Source: Microbacterium lacticum
Lineage (GTDB): Bacteria; Actinomycetota; Actinomycetes; Actinomycetales; Microbacteriaceae
NCBI RefSeq assembly: GCF_006716815.1
Contig: NZ_VFPS01000002.1
Coordinates: 1-64,000, forward strand
DNA: 64,000 bases
Direction of reading: 5' to 3'
Part shown: in pieces, positions 25,145-36,923 of the stretch
Numbering within the stretch: position 1 is the stretch's first letter
Layout of the letters: each line of letters begins with the position of its first letter
The notes under the pieces: generated by a model
What the model saw: only the letters and a program-made list of their open reading frames with translations
What the model was told of the DNA's origin: nothing
The model's database searches: none
Position numbers and translations under genes: made by a program

Positions 25145-26467
25145 GTGAGCGGCGCGGCAGCATCCCCCATCCGGCGACTCCCCGATGGCACGGTCAAACA
25201 GATCGGACCCCTCACCGGCACGCGCGTGTGGACCGTGCCCGGCCGCGCGAACCGGCCGATCTCCGCCCCGCGCGGCGAGCCGCGCCCCGTTGCCGCGGGC
25301 GAGGCCGACGGCCTGTGCGCCTTCTGCGCGACGCGTTACCTCGAGACCACGCCGGAGAAGACCCGCCTCGTCGGCCCCGACTTCGCGGAGCACCGTCACA
25401 CCCCCGCCGCCGAGCTGTTCGACACCGTCGCCGAGTTCCGTCGCTTCGGAAATCTCTTCGAGATCGTGTCGGCCGAGTACTGGCGCGAGAACCACGGGTT
25501 CCGCCAGCCGTCCGCGGTCGTGCAGTGGGCGCAGGACTACCTGTCGAGCCCGGCAGGCCGCGCGCATATCGAGTCGCTCGCCGCGATCCGTGCGGCGGCG
25601 GCGGGCGTCGAAGTCTCCGTCGAAGAGGCCGCGCTCGACCTCCTCGGCGGCTCGCACGACGTCATCGTCGCCCGCCGTCACCTCGTCGACGGCGCGGCGA
25701 CCGACGACGACCTCGCCTCGGCGGGAACCCTGACCCCCGACGAGCACGCCGCGTACACCGCTTATACCGTGCGCTCGCTCGCGGAGATCCAGGCTGCGCA
25801 GCCGAACGCCGCCTACGTCGCCGTGTTCCAGAACTGGCTGCGGCCCGCCGGCGCATCGTTCGAGCACCTGCACAAGCAGCTCGTCGCGATCGACGAGCAC
25901 GGTCCGCAGGTCGATCACGAGCTGCGCCTCCTCTCCCACGACCGTGACCTCTACCAGCGCGAGATCGCCGACCTCGCCGTCGCCGAGCGCCTCCTCGTCG
26001 CCGCGACCGACGGCGCGGTCGCCTTCGCGGGCGTCGGACACCGCTACCCCGCGTTCGAGGTCTACTCGACGTCGGAGGCGAACCTGCCGCAGGAGCACTC
26101 GGATGCCGGGGTGCGCGCCGTCTCCGACCTGCTGCACGCTCTGCACGCCGCGACGGGTCCGCTCGTGCCGACGAACGAGGAGTGGCACTACCGTCCGCCG
26201 GGGGCGCCGTGGCCCATGCCGTGGCGCGTCGTGCTGAAGTGGCGCATCTCGAACCCCGCCGGTTTCGAGGGCGGCACGAAGATCCACCTCAACACGATCG
26301 ACCCGTGGGAGCTGCGCCGCCGCGCGGTCGCCTCGCTCCACGAGCTGCGGGCGGAGGGCAGGATCGCCGCCGGCATCCGCATCGGCGACGAGTGCGTGCC
26401 GGCCGATGCGCGGCTGCGCTATGCCGAGTCGGCCTGGACCGACGAGGACCTGGTCGCTCGCCGGTGA
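25145..26467 (+). CDS. DUF4921 family protein (galactose-1-phosphate uridylyltransferase-like fold)
   Basis: 440 residues from GTG 25145. The N-terminal VPGRANRP, the cysteine pair GLCAFCATRY, and a histidine-triad-like active-site segment ASFEHLHKQLVAID are those of DUF4921, a relative of GalT/HIT nucleotidyl hydrolases. Further conserved stretches are GHRYPAFEVYS and WHYRPPGAPWPMPWRVVLKW. Substrate unknown. Its stop overlaps the next gene's GTG by four bases, so the two are translationally coupled. Confidence 0.85.
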   Translation: MSGAAASPIRRLPDGTVKQIGPLTGTRVWTVPGRANRPISAPRGEPRPVAAGEADGLCAFCATRYLETTPEKTRLVGPDFAEHRHTPAAELFDTVAEFRRFGNLFEIVSAEYWRENHGFRQPSAVVQWAQDYLSSPAGRAHIESLAAIRAAAAGVEVSVEEAALDLLGGSHDVIVARRHLVDGAATDDDLASAGTLTPDEHAAYTAYTVRSLAEIQAAQPNAAYVAVFQNWLRPAGASFEHLHKQLVAIDEHGPQVDHELRLLSHDRDLYQREIADLAVAERLLVAATDGAVAFAGVGHRYPAFEVYSTSEANLPQEHSDAGVRAVSDLLHALHAATGPLVPTNEEWHYRPPGAPWPMPWRVVLKWRISNPAGFEGGTKIHLNTIDPWELRRRAVASLHELRAEGRIAAGIRIGDECVPADARLRYAESAWTDEDLVARR

Positions 26468-27585
26468 GCTTTCCGTTCGACTCGCTCCGCCGCGCCCCCG
26501 ACGTCGAGGGGCCGGGGCTCGTGGCATCCGATGCCGCCGATCGGCTGATCCTCGACGAATCACGAGAGGCGCGCGAGCCCGCGGGCGACGGGGCGATCAC
26601 GGTCATCGGCGACGCGTACGGTGCCCTCGCGCTCGGCGCGGCGTGGGACGGCGCTCGGGGCCTCCGCGTGCATCAGGACGCACTCGCCGGCGAGCGGGCG
26701 ATCGTCGCGAACGCGGCGCGTCTCGGTCTCGACGACCGGCTCACGGTGCACCCCGATCTCGATCCCGACGCGGTGCGCGGGGCGCGCGTCGTGCTGCTGC
26801 GCCTGCCGCGGTCCCTCGAGGCGCTGCGCGACGTGGCGGGGCTAATCGCCGCACACGCGGCGCCCGACGTCGTCGTGTATGCCGGTGGGCGCATCAAGCA
26901 CATGAGCGTCGCGATGAACGCCGTGCTCGGCGAGTTCTTCGCCCGCGTCGACGTGACGCATGCGCGACAGAAGTCGCGCGTGCTGATCGCCCGAGATCCG
27001 CACGACGGAGCCGATCCGATGCCCGCCTCGGCCCACGTGCACGGGCTCGAGCTGCGCGGGTACGGGGGCACGTTCGGCGGCGTGCGGCTCGATGCCGGCA
27101 CGCGGCTGCTGCTCGCGCACCTCCCCACCGACCTACCGGGCGGCGGCGAAAGCGACCCCTGGCTCGATCTCGCGTGCGGCAACGGCGTCATCGGCGCGTG
27201 GCTCGCGACGCAGAACCTCGACGCCCGGGTGCGCTCGTCCGACCAGTCGGCGGTCGCGGTCGCCTCCGCCCGCGCGACGATGGCGGCGAACGGGGTCGAG
27301 GGGCGCGCGGAGGTGGTGCGGGACGACGCGCTCCGTGAGCGAGCGGATGCCTCGGCATCCGTCATCACGCTCAACCCGCCGTTCCACTCCGGCGCGGCGG
27401 TCACCGACCGCATCGCGCCGCTCCTGTTCGCCGATGCCGCGCGCGTGCTGCGCCCGGGCGGCGAGCTGTGGTGCGTGTGGAACTCGCCGCTCGCCTACCG
27501 CGGCGCGCTCGAGCGCCTCGTCGGACCGACCCGTCAGGTGGCCCGCGACCCGCGCTTCACCGTCACGGTGTCGACGCGGCGCTGA
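26464..27585 (+). CDS. Class I SAM-dependent methyltransferase (RsmC/RlmG type)
   Basis: 373 residues from GTG 26464. Like RsmC and RlmG it is double: a decayed N-terminal methyltransferase fold (TVIGDAYGALALGAAWDG, lacking a proper SAM motif) and an active C-terminal one with motif I WLDLACGNGVIGAWLA and catalytic NPPFHSG. These enzymes methylate guanine N2 in ribosomal RNA. Which position is modified cannot be told from the sequence. Coupled to the DUF4921 gene. Its last 52 bases overlap the end of the convergent DoxX gene. Confidence 0.88.
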   Translation: MSFPFDSLRRAPDVEGPGLVASDAADRLILDESREAREPAGDGAITVIGDAYGALALGAAWDGARGLRVHQDALAGERAIVANAARLGLDDRLTVHPDLDPDAVRGARVVLLRLPRSLEALRDVAGLIAAHAAPDVVVYAGGRIKHMSVAMNAVLGEFFARVDVTHARQKSRVLIARDPHDGADPMPASAHVHGLELRGYGGTFGGVRLDAGTRLLLAHLPTDLPGGGESDPWLDLACGNGVIGAWLATQNLDARVRSSDQSAVAVASARATMAANGVEGRAEVVRDDALRERADASASVITLNPPFHSGAAVTDRIAPLLFADAARVLRPGGELWCVWNSPLAYRGALERLVGPTRQVARDPRFTVTVSTRR

Positions 27586-27977
27586 CCTCCGCCGCGCGTC
27601 GCCCACAGCGCCCACGCGACGAGGACGGGCTGCAGGAACAGCCGCGCGAGCCGCCGTCCGTCGGTGTCGAGGCCGGGCGCCGACCGGCCCGTCTGCCACT
27701 GGTGGACGTTGCCGGGGAAGACGGCCACGAAGAACGCCGCCACCGCCGCTCCGACGCGCGAACGTTCCTTCGGCAGAGCGACGAGCGCCGCGCCGAGGGC
27801 GATCTCGACGACCCCCGAGACGACGACGATCGTGTCCTTGTCGGTGCGCAGCAGCCGCGTCGCCCAGTCGGGGACGACGATCCGGAAACCTCGGCGGAGC
27901 GTGGTGAGGTGGCCGACGCCCGCGGCGATCAGCAGCGCGGCGAGCGCCCAGCGGGAGACGGTGCGGAGAGTCGACAC
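27534..27977 (-). CDS. DoxX-family membrane protein
   Basis: 147 residues from GTG 27977 (MSTLRTVSRWALAALLIAAG), four bases after the MarR gene's stop. Membrane segments and motifs parallel the paralogue at 24611: VVEIALGAALVALPKERSRV, FFVAVFPGNVHQW and LFLQPVLVAWALWATRG. A 20-residue basic tail overlaps the methyltransferase gene. Probably co-transcribed with, and controlled by, the MarR-type regulator upstream. Confidence 0.82.
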   Translation of the reverse strand: MSTLRTVSRWALAALLIAAGVGHLTTLRRGFRIVVPDWATRLLRTDKDTIVVVSGVVEIALGAALVALPKERSRVGAAVAAFFVAVFPGNVHQWQTGRSAPGLDTDGRRLARLFLQPVLVAWALWATRGGGQRRVDTVTVKRGSRAT

Positions 27978-27981
27978 CGGG

Positions 27982-28392
27982 TCAGACGATCCCGGCGCGG
28001 ATGCCGTCGAGCGAGGCGGCGACGTTCGGCAGGCGCTGGGCGAGCGCGCCGTCGAGCTCGAACAGCCGGTTGCGGGCGGTCTGCAGCACCTCGGCGCCCT
28101 TCGGTGTGACGTGCAGGTCGCTCGCCGCGCCGGCGTGCGCCGTGGCATCCTCGACCAGCCCCTCGTCGACGAGCGTGCGCACCGCGGTGTGCGCCGACTG
28201 CACGGTGATGTGCGAGCGACGGGCGAGCTCGGAGAACGAGATGCCCGGCTCGGCGTAGATGTGTCCGAGCAGCCCGAACTTGCGTGTCGTGATGCCGAGG
28301 TCCTTCAGGATCGCCGCGAGCTGGCCCTCCCACATCGCCGAGACCGCGAGCAGCGCGATGACGGGGCTGAAGCGCGGAGCGTCCTGACTCAT
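27982..28392 (-). CDS. MarR-family transcriptional regulator
   Basis: 136 residues from ATG 28392 (a GTG two codons earlier is possible). Winged-helix content: ILKDLGITTRKFGLLGHI, ISFSELARRSHITVQSAHTA as recognition helix, and a short wing (HAGAASDLHVTPKGAEVL). No redox cysteine. It is followed after four bases by a DoxX gene, a pairing common in actinobacteria, where the regulator usually controls that gene. Confidence 0.85.
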   Translation of the reverse strand: MSQDAPRFSPVIALLAVSAMWEGQLAAILKDLGITTRKFGLLGHIYAEPGISFSELARRSHITVQSAHTAVRTLVDEGLVEDATAHAGAASDLHVTPKGAEVLQTARNRLFELDGALAQRLPNVAASLDGIRAGIV

Positions 28393-28481
28393 AGGCACAT
28401 GCTATCGAGGGCGCGCCGGTGTCGGAGGCCCGCCGTACCGTGAGTCACGTACGCAGTCCACACGAGGGAAGGGCGGATGCC

Positions 28482-28853
28482 ATGGACTGGAAGATCGAGC
28501 TCATCTTCGTGCCGGTGACCGACGTCGACCGGGCGAAGGAGTTCTACACGCGGATCGGCTTTCACGCGGACATCGACGCGTCCCCATCGCAGGACGTGCG
28601 TTTCGTGCAGCTGACGCCGCCTGGCTCGGCATGCTCGATCGCCATCGGCGAGGGTCTCGGCTCCGACGTGCCGCCGGGCACGCTCGACGTGATCCAGGTG
28701 GTCGTCGCCGACGCGGATGCGGCGCTCGCGCAGCTGCGCGCGGTCGGGGTCGACGCGGAGGGCGTCGAGGAGCTCGACTGGGGCCGGTTCGTGTCGTTCC
28801 GCGACCCCGACGGCAACCGCTGGGCGCTGCAGGAGCTCGTCCCGTACGACTGA
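28482..28853 (+). CDS. VOC (glyoxalase/bleomycin-resistance) family protein
   Basis: 123 residues from ATG 28482, preceded by a GGGAAGGG stretch. A single VOC module with two beta-alpha-beta-beta-beta repeats: KIELIFVPVTDVDRAKEFYT, FHADIDASPSQDVRFVQLTP, VIQVVVADADAALAQLRAVG and FVSFRDPDGNRWALQELV. The D-P-D-G-N-x-W ending is typical. Substrate unknown; the second repeat supplies a metal-ligand Glu (QELV), while the usual first-strand His is not evident. Confidence 0.88.
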   Translation: MDWKIELIFVPVTDVDRAKEFYTRIGFHADIDASPSQDVRFVQLTPPGSACSIAIGEGLGSDVPPGTLDVIQVVVADADAALAQLRAVGVDAEGVEELDWGRFVSFRDPDGNRWALQELVPYD

Positions 28854-28903
28854 CCGCGGTGCGCGGGCCGCGGAGACGAAGGCTAGATCAGAGCTGCGGT
28901 GGA

Positions 28904-29377
28904 TCAGGCCTGCGCCGGGGACCCGCCGGGAGGCCCGACGATCAGCAGCACCGTGTAGAGCGCCACGACGGCGACGGCGATGCCGCCGAACAGCAGGGAG
29001 GGTCGGGCGAGCAGCCAGGCGAGCGGACGGTCGTACCAGCGCGCGTCGGTCGAGGTGCGATCGGCGGCGAGCCGCCATGACCCGGCCAGCAGTCCGCGCC
29101 GCTGCAGCACGATCTCGGCGGGAACGGTGGCGTACGGCACGATGGCACTCACCAGGGCGAGGATCGTCGGCCCGGCGCCCCAGCGATTGTTGAGGGCGAC
29201 GAGCACCACAGTCGCGCCGTAGGAGAGGAAGACGAAGCCGTGGATGCCACCGCCGATCGTCACCGCCGGCGCCCAGCCGGTCACGGCGCGGATGATGAGC
29301 CCGGCGATCAGCAGGGTCCAGGAGACGGCCTCGGCGATCGCGAGCGTGCGGAAGAGGGACTGCGGGGTTCGGAACAC
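28904..29377 (-). CDS. DUF3817 family membrane protein
   Basis: 157 residues from ATG 29377. Four or so membrane helices and the family's markers RTLAIAEAVSWTLLIAGLI, GGGIHGFVFLSYGATVV and ATVPAEIVLQRRGLL. Function of DUF3817 is unknown; it is widespread in actinobacteria. The C-terminal part (ARPSLLFGGIAVAVVALYTV) is an added membrane segment. Stands alone between a convergent VOC gene and a co-directional glycosyltransferase. Confidence 0.82.
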   Translation of the reverse strand: MFRTPQSLFRTLAIAEAVSWTLLIAGLIIRAVTGWAPAVTIGGGIHGFVFLSYGATVVLVALNNRWGAGPTILALVSAIVPYATVPAEIVLQRRGLLAGSWRLAADRTSTDARWYDRPLAWLLARPSLLFGGIAVAVVALYTVLLIVGPPGGSPAQA

Positions 29378-29420
29378 ACCTTCAGTCTATCTGAAGCATC
29401 GGTCTCTCGCGTTCGCTGGC

Positions 29421-30383
29421 TCAGGCCGGCTCCGCGGCATCCGTCGCGTAGTCGCGCGTGAGGTGCTCGAGCACGGATCCCGCGGGCACCTCGTCGTACT
29501 TGTAGCTGAGCTTCTGCAGCGGCGCGCTCTGCGCGATCGTGGTGAGCGTGTCGGGCCGCCACGGCTGCATCATCTCGAGCTGCAGCCGGTGCGCTCCGGC
29601 CGCCGAGAGCGTCGGGGCGGCATCCCACTGACCGCGCACCTCGGGCACGAGTCGCTGGAGCACCTCGAAGATGCGGTGGTAGAGGAAGTAGTGGGGAAGG
29701 TCGTCGTTCTCCTCCCACCACGCGTCGAGGGTCATGCGCTGCAGGGACAGCAGCGGCGTGTGCGGGTACGACGCGATGAACCAGTTGGCGATCGAGCGCC
29801 GCGTCCACCGCGGGAAGATCGTCCCGGCGCGCAGGTACTCCCGCTCGAGGTCGTCGTCGAGATTGCGACCGATCCAGGCCGTCGCGTCGGCCCAGATGCC
29901 GCCGCGCTCCTCGAGGATCTTCGTGCGGATGTAGTCGGAGAAGTGCGCGGGCCGGTCGACTTCGAGAAGCTCGGCGATGCGCACCGGGATCTCGACGACG
30001 TCCCGCACCGACGTACGGTCGAGCACGCGGAGCGCCGGGTACACTGTGCGCATCTGCGCGATGCACGCCTGGACGAGCGGCGGCGCGGTCTCGAGCGGCT
30101 TGTCCCAGTACGTGAAGACGCGGTCCGACGGCGCGGTCCGGTGACGATAGGTGCGCGTGGCGATCTCCGCGTGGGTGCTCGCGAAGGCGCGCGGCCGGGC
30201 GGGCAGTCCCGCCGCGACGCGGAACGATGCGAGGCGCGGTCGCACCAGATCGAGCAGGCGCCCATAGGTCTTCAGCGCCGCGACAGGATCGATCGTGTCA
30301 GCGAACGAGCTCGACCGCTTGAGCTGCGCCTGCACGCCGGCCAAGACGCGCTCGGGCGTCACCTCGTTCGTTCGCTCCGGCAT
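29421..30383 (-). CDS. Capsular-polysaccharide-synthesis-type glycosyltransferase
   Basis: 320 residues from ATG 30383 behind an AGGGGTGAG ribosome site. Resembles the Caps_synth/GT32-like family: VFTYWDKPLETAPPLVQACI at the donor-binding edge, then HFSDYIRTKILEERGGIWAD, where the R-x-x-I-L-x-x-x-G-G-I-W-x-D-A segment holds the metal-binding acidic residue. Cytosolic, no membrane helix. Likely adds a sugar to a surface polysaccharide. No other capsule genes are nearby, so the pathway is unclear. Confidence 0.75.
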   Translation of the reverse strand: MPERTNEVTPERVLAGVQAQLKRSSSFADTIDPVAALKTYGRLLDLVRPRLASFRVAAGLPARPRAFASTHAEIATRTYRHRTAPSDRVFTYWDKPLETAPPLVQACIAQMRTVYPALRVLDRTSVRDVVEIPVRIAELLEVDRPAHFSDYIRTKILEERGGIWADATAWIGRNLDDDLEREYLRAGTIFPRWTRRSIANWFIASYPHTPLLSLQRMTLDAWWEENDDLPHYFLYHRIFEVLQRLVPEVRGQWDAAPTLSAAGAHRLQLEMMQPWRPDTLTTIAQSAPLQKLSYKYDEVPAGSVLEHLTRDYATDAAEPA

Positions 30384-30459
30384 CCACTCACCCCTTCCGA
30401 CGGGCAGACTATCCGACCGGCACACCGGGCGGCCGGGCGGACACCCGCCGGCGGCGCCT

Positions 30460-30579
30460 CAGAGCAGCGCGGCGACGACCGGAGCGAGCGCGAGCCCCAG
30501 CGTCCGGTGCTGGTCGGCGTCGAGGTGCACACCTGCGGGGGTTGGCCACGCGTCCGTCGCGGCGATCGCGTAGCACATG
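30460..30579 (-). pseudogene. Possible C-terminal stub of an SGNH-type esterase
   Basis: Thirty-nine codons from ATG 30579 (MCYAIAATDAWPTPAGVHLD, then ADQHRTLGLALAPVVAALL) ending at TGA 30460. The D-x-x-P-T-P-A-G-V-H-L-D pattern resembles the catalytic Asp/His end of SGNH hydrolases, with the rest of the gene absent. Could instead be a short unrelated reading frame; the protein-like ending is the only evidence. Confidence 0.4.
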
Positions 30580-30606
30580 TGGTCAGAATGTAGTCACGAC
30601 GACAAG

Positions 30607-30651
30607 GAGGCCCCCGGCGAGCGCTCGTGTGAGCTGCTCGCCGGGGGCCTC
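30607..30651. terminator. Strong hairpin after nrdF
   Basis: Perfect 16-bp stem GAGGCCCCCGGCGAGC (30607-30622) with its complement at 30636-30651 and a 13-base loop, about 35 bp beyond the nrdF stop. In the nrd direction it is followed by CTTGTCG. The likely terminator of nrdHIEF. Confidence 0.8.
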
Positions 30652-30685
30652 TTTCGGTGGAGATTTCCGCGTGATTCCGCAGGTT

Positions 30686-33835
<3,150 letters not shown>

Positions 33836-33854
<19 letters not shown>

Positions 33855-34270
33855 CGTTCCAATCCGTCGCTCACACGGGCGACGTCCTCAGGCGTGCCGA
33901 AAAGTTCTAGCCGATACAAGTGCGGCACGGTGCACTTGCGGCTGATGATGTCGCCGGCGACGCAGTAGTGCTCGCCGAAATTGGTGTTGCCCGCGGAGAT
34001 CACCCCGCGGATGAGCGACCGGTTCTTCTCGTCGTTGAGAAAACGGATCACCTGTTTCGGAACGGCGCCCTTCTCGACGCCTCTGCCCTGACCGCCCCCG
34101 TAGGTCGGGGTGACGAGCACGAACGGCTCGTCCACCTCGATCTCGGGGTCGGTCGGCAGTAGGGGGATGCGCCGCGCGGGCAGCCCCAGTTTCTCGATGA
34201 AGCGTGCCGTGTTTCCCGACACGCTGGAGAAGTAGACGAGCAGCGGCGCGCTCGTGGCGACCGCGCTCAT
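33836..34270 (-). CDS. nrdI: NrdI flavodoxin-like protein
   Basis: 144 residues from ATG 34270. FMN-binding P-loop [20 protein letters not shown], then [13 protein letters not shown] and [19 protein letters not shown], the NrdI signatures. Supplies the oxidant that assembles the Mn(III)2-tyrosyl radical in NrdF. Six bases after nrdH and overlapping nrdE. Confidence 0.97.
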
Positions 34271-34276
34271 CTCAGA

Positions 34277-34510
34277 TCACGCCAGTCGCGAAGCGAGTTC
34301 GTCGATCTTGTCGGGACGGAAGCCCGACCAGTGGTCCTCGTCGGTGACGACGACCGGCGCCTGCAGGTAGCCGAGCGACTTCACGTGCTCGAGCGCTGCG
34401 GGGTCTTCCGAGAGGTCGAGGACCTCATAGTCGATGCCCTTCGAGTCCAGTGCCCGGTACGTCGCGTTGCACTGCACGCACGACGGCTTCGTGTAAACCG
34501 TGATCGCCAT
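34277..34510 (-). CDS. nrdH: NrdH glutaredoxin-like redoxin
   Basis: 77 residues from ATG 34510 with AAGGAT just upstream. Redox motif C-V-Q-C in VYTKPSCVQCNATYRALDSK and the family's WSGFRPDKIDELA end. Transfers electrons from thioredoxin reductase to NrdE. First gene of the operon; candidate NrdR boxes lie 64-126 bp upstream. Confidence 0.97.
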   Translation of the reverse strand: MAITVYTKPSCVQCNATYRALDSKGIDYEVLDLSEDPAALEHVKSLGYLQAPVVVTDEDHWSGFRPDKIDELASRLA

Positions 34511-34573
34511 ATCGATCCTTATCTCCCCTCACATCTCGCCCAGCACTCCGGCGGTCCTTCGCCGGGAGTCCAA

Positions 34574-34636
34574 TACTACATATGGGTACGGACACTCGGA
34601 AGCACCACAAGGGGTAGTAGTTACATCCGTGTAGTT
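34574..34636. promoter_or_regulatory. Candidate NrdR boxes upstream of nrdH
   Basis: The 385-bp intergenic stretch 34511-34895 holds no gene. Within it, 34574-34589 (ACTACATATGGGTA core), 34604-34618 (ACCACAAGGGGTAGT) and 34618-34636 (TTACATCCGTGTAGT core) are three imperfect AC-rich/GT-rich palindromes resembling the 16-bp NrdR box, which occurs in pairs before RNR operons. A plausible control region; the exact pair is uncertain. Confidence 0.45.
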
Positions 34637-34895
34637 TTTCACCGCTCTCCCCAGGTACAACACATCTTGTCCACCGTTTCATCCACAGATCGGCCGCCGC
34701 TTCGACGCCCGGAAAAGGCCTGAATCACGCGCCTTTCGCTCGCGTCACCGGCATCCGTCCACAGATCCGACGCTACGGAGGGCCTCCGACATCGGATCGG
34801 TTGTGGAAACACCGCCTCGGCGTGTCGCGGGCGTGTCGCATGTGCCCGATGGATGCCCGTGCCGGGCGCACCTCCGCGATTGATACCGTTGTGGG

Positions 34896-36119
34896 GTGGC
34901 GGGATATCGGGAACTCCTGCGCACCCGAGGGGTCGCGCGCATCATCGCCGCACAGCTGACGGCGCGCTTTCCCAACGGGATGACGAGCCTCGCGATCCTC
35001 CTCCACGTCGAGCAGCAGACCGGCTCCTACGGCGCGGCGGGCCTCGTGCTCGCTGCAGCCTCGATCGGCCAGGCCACCGCCGGCCCCGTCACGAGCCGCT
35101 GGATGGGCATCTGGGGCATGCGCCGCGTGCTCACGATCACCACGGCCGTGTGCGCCGCAGCGATCGTCGTGCTCGCCCTCGCACCCCTGAACATCGTCGG
35201 ATACATGATCTTCGGGCTCATCGCGGGCCTGTCCACCCCGCCGGTGCAGTCGGCGGTCCGCACGATCTACCCGAAGATCGTCAACTCCCGTCAGCTCACG
35301 CCGCTGTTCTCCCTCGACGCGAGCCTGCAGGAGATCATCTGGATCCTCGCGCCCGTCGTCATCACGCTCGTCGCCACGCAGGTCGGCACCGTGCCGGCGC
35401 TCCTGCTCATCGTCGTGTTCCTCGTCGGCGGCGGCACGTGGTTCATCCTCTCCCCCGAACTCGGCCGCGTGCGCATCCCGCGCAGCCGCCGCGGGTTCGG
35501 CCGCGTGCTCGGCAAGCCCGTCGTGCTGCTCGCGACCGTCATCGGCTTCCTCCTCATCGGCGGCGCCTCGGCCGTCGAGGCGGCCGTCGTCGCGACGTTC
35601 GGCCACGGCGGCCTCGAGGCGGGCCTCGTGCTCGCGGTCTTCTCCGTCGGCAGCCTCATCGGCGGGCTCGCGTTCGGCCACATCCCGATGGGTCCGTGGG
35701 CGATGGCACGCCGCCTCACCGCCGTCGCGGTCGGGCTCGTCGCCGCCTCGTTCTTCGTCAGCGACATCACGCCCGCCACTCCGTGGTGGGTGAGCGCCTG
35801 CCTGCTCGTCGCGGGCGCCGGTGTCGCGCCCGCCCTCGCCGTGATGTTCGCGATGACCTCGGCATCCGTGAAGTTCAGCGAGACCGCCGAGGCGTACGGC
35901 TGGATCGGCACCGGCCAGCTGATCGGCGCCGCCCTCGGCTCGGCCGTCGCGGGCTTCCTCATCGACGGCGTCGGCCCCGCCGGGGCCTACGCCGCGGCGG
36001 CCGCGTTCGCGATCCTCGGCGCGCTCGTCGCGACGGCGTTCGTGCGCGGCTTCCCCGACCTGCGCGGCCGCGACGCGAGCCCGATCCCCGACACCGAGCC
36101 GGTGCCGGTCATCACCTGA
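34896..36119 (+). CDS. MFS transporter
   Basis: 407 residues from GTG 34896. Twelve membrane helices with the helix 2-3 loop SIGQATAGPVTSRWMGIWG in place of the canonical GxLaDrxGrk. LIAGLSTPPVQSAVRTIYPK and GGLAFGHIPMGPWAMARR are recognisable in this efflux-type family. Substrate not predictable; possibly drug or sugar export. Divergent from the nrd operon. Confidence 0.88.
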   Translation: MAGYRELLRTRGVARIIAAQLTARFPNGMTSLAILLHVEQQTGSYGAAGLVLAAASIGQATAGPVTSRWMGIWGMRRVLTITTAVCAAAIVVLALAPLNIVGYMIFGLIAGLSTPPVQSAVRTIYPKIVNSRQLTPLFSLDASLQEIIWILAPVVITLVATQVGTVPALLLIVVFLVGGGTWFILSPELGRVRIPRSRRGFGRVLGKPVVLLATVIGFLLIGGASAVEAAVVATFGHGGLEAGLVLAVFSVGSLIGGLAFGHIPMGPWAMARRLTAVAVGLVAASFFVSDITPATPWWVSACLLVAGAGVAPALAVMFAMTSASVKFSETAEAYGWIGTGQLIGAALGSAVAGFLIDGVGPAGAYAAAAAFAILGALVATAFVRGFPDLRGRDASPIPDTEPVPVIT

Positions 36120-36140
36120 GCGTGTCGATATCCTGACCGC

Positions 36141-36896
36141 ATGCCGGCACCTCTCACCCTCCCCCGTCTGTCGTGGGGCGACCCGCACGCCACCACACAC
36201 GCGCTGCTCGTCCACGGCCTCGGCTCGAACGGCGCGCTGATGTGGCTCTACGGCGTCGCGCTGGCGGATGCCGGGTGGCACGCCACCGCCGTCGACCTGC
36301 GCGGCCACGGCACGGCCCCGCGGGCGGTCGACTACTCGATCGCCGCGTACGCCGCCGACCTCGTGCACACGGCGGCTCCCGACGGCGAGCCGTGGGATCT
36401 CGTCGTGGGCCACTCGCTCGGCGGCGCGGCGGCCACCAGCGCGAGCGCGGCGACGCCCGCGTGGACGCGGCGCCTCGTGCTCGTCGACCCGGCCATCCAC
36501 CTCGCCGACCACGACCGCGAGGTCGTCCGCACGAGTCAGGAGCGCGCGTTCGCCGATCCGTCGGAGGCGGCGGTGCGGGCGGAGCACCCCACGTGGCATC
36601 CGAACGACATCGAGCTGAAGGCGCTCTCCGCCGCGCAGGCGAGCCGCTGGGCGGTCGAGCAGACGAGCGCCCAGAACACCCCGTGGGACGTCCGCGCCGC
36701 CGCGGCGCGGCTGACCGTGCCGACGCACATCATCGCGAGCGACCCGAAGGTGTACTCCATCTTCAAGGGCGCCCTCGCGGAGGAGGTGTCGCGAAACCCC
36801 GTCGTCACGATGTCGGTCGTCACCGGCGCCGGCCACTCGCCGCATCGCGACAAGCCCGACGACACGATGCGTCACCTCGCCGCCGCGCTCGGCTGA
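36141..36896 (+). CDS. Alpha/beta hydrolase
   Basis: 251 residues from ATG 36141, 22 bases after the MFS gene. Oxyanion segment LLVHGLGSNGALMW, nucleophile elbow VVGHSLGGAAA (Ser), acid likely the Asp in HIIASDPKVYSIF, and the base His in VTGAGHSPHRDKPDD. The lid region is short. Substrate unknown; esterase-, lactonase- or haloperoxidase-like activity is possible. Confidence 0.9.
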   Translation: MPAPLTLPRLSWGDPHATTHALLVHGLGSNGALMWLYGVALADAGWHATAVDLRGHGTAPRAVDYSIAAYAADLVHTAAPDGEPWDLVVGHSLGGAAATSASAATPAWTRRLVLVDPAIHLADHDREVVRTSQERAFADPSEAAVRAEHPTWHPNDIELKALSAAQASRWAVEQTSAQNTPWDVRAAAARLTVPTHIIASDPKVYSIFKGALAEEVSRNPVVTMSVVTGAGHSPHRDKPDDTMRHLAAALG

Positions 36897-36923
36897 GCGC
36901 GCTGCGTGGCGCCGACGCGCGGT

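Noticed and set aside
34773..36875. A 700-codon Arg/Gly/Asp-rich minus-strand frame
   Set aside because: Antisense to the MFS and alpha/beta hydrolase genes, which have clear motifs.
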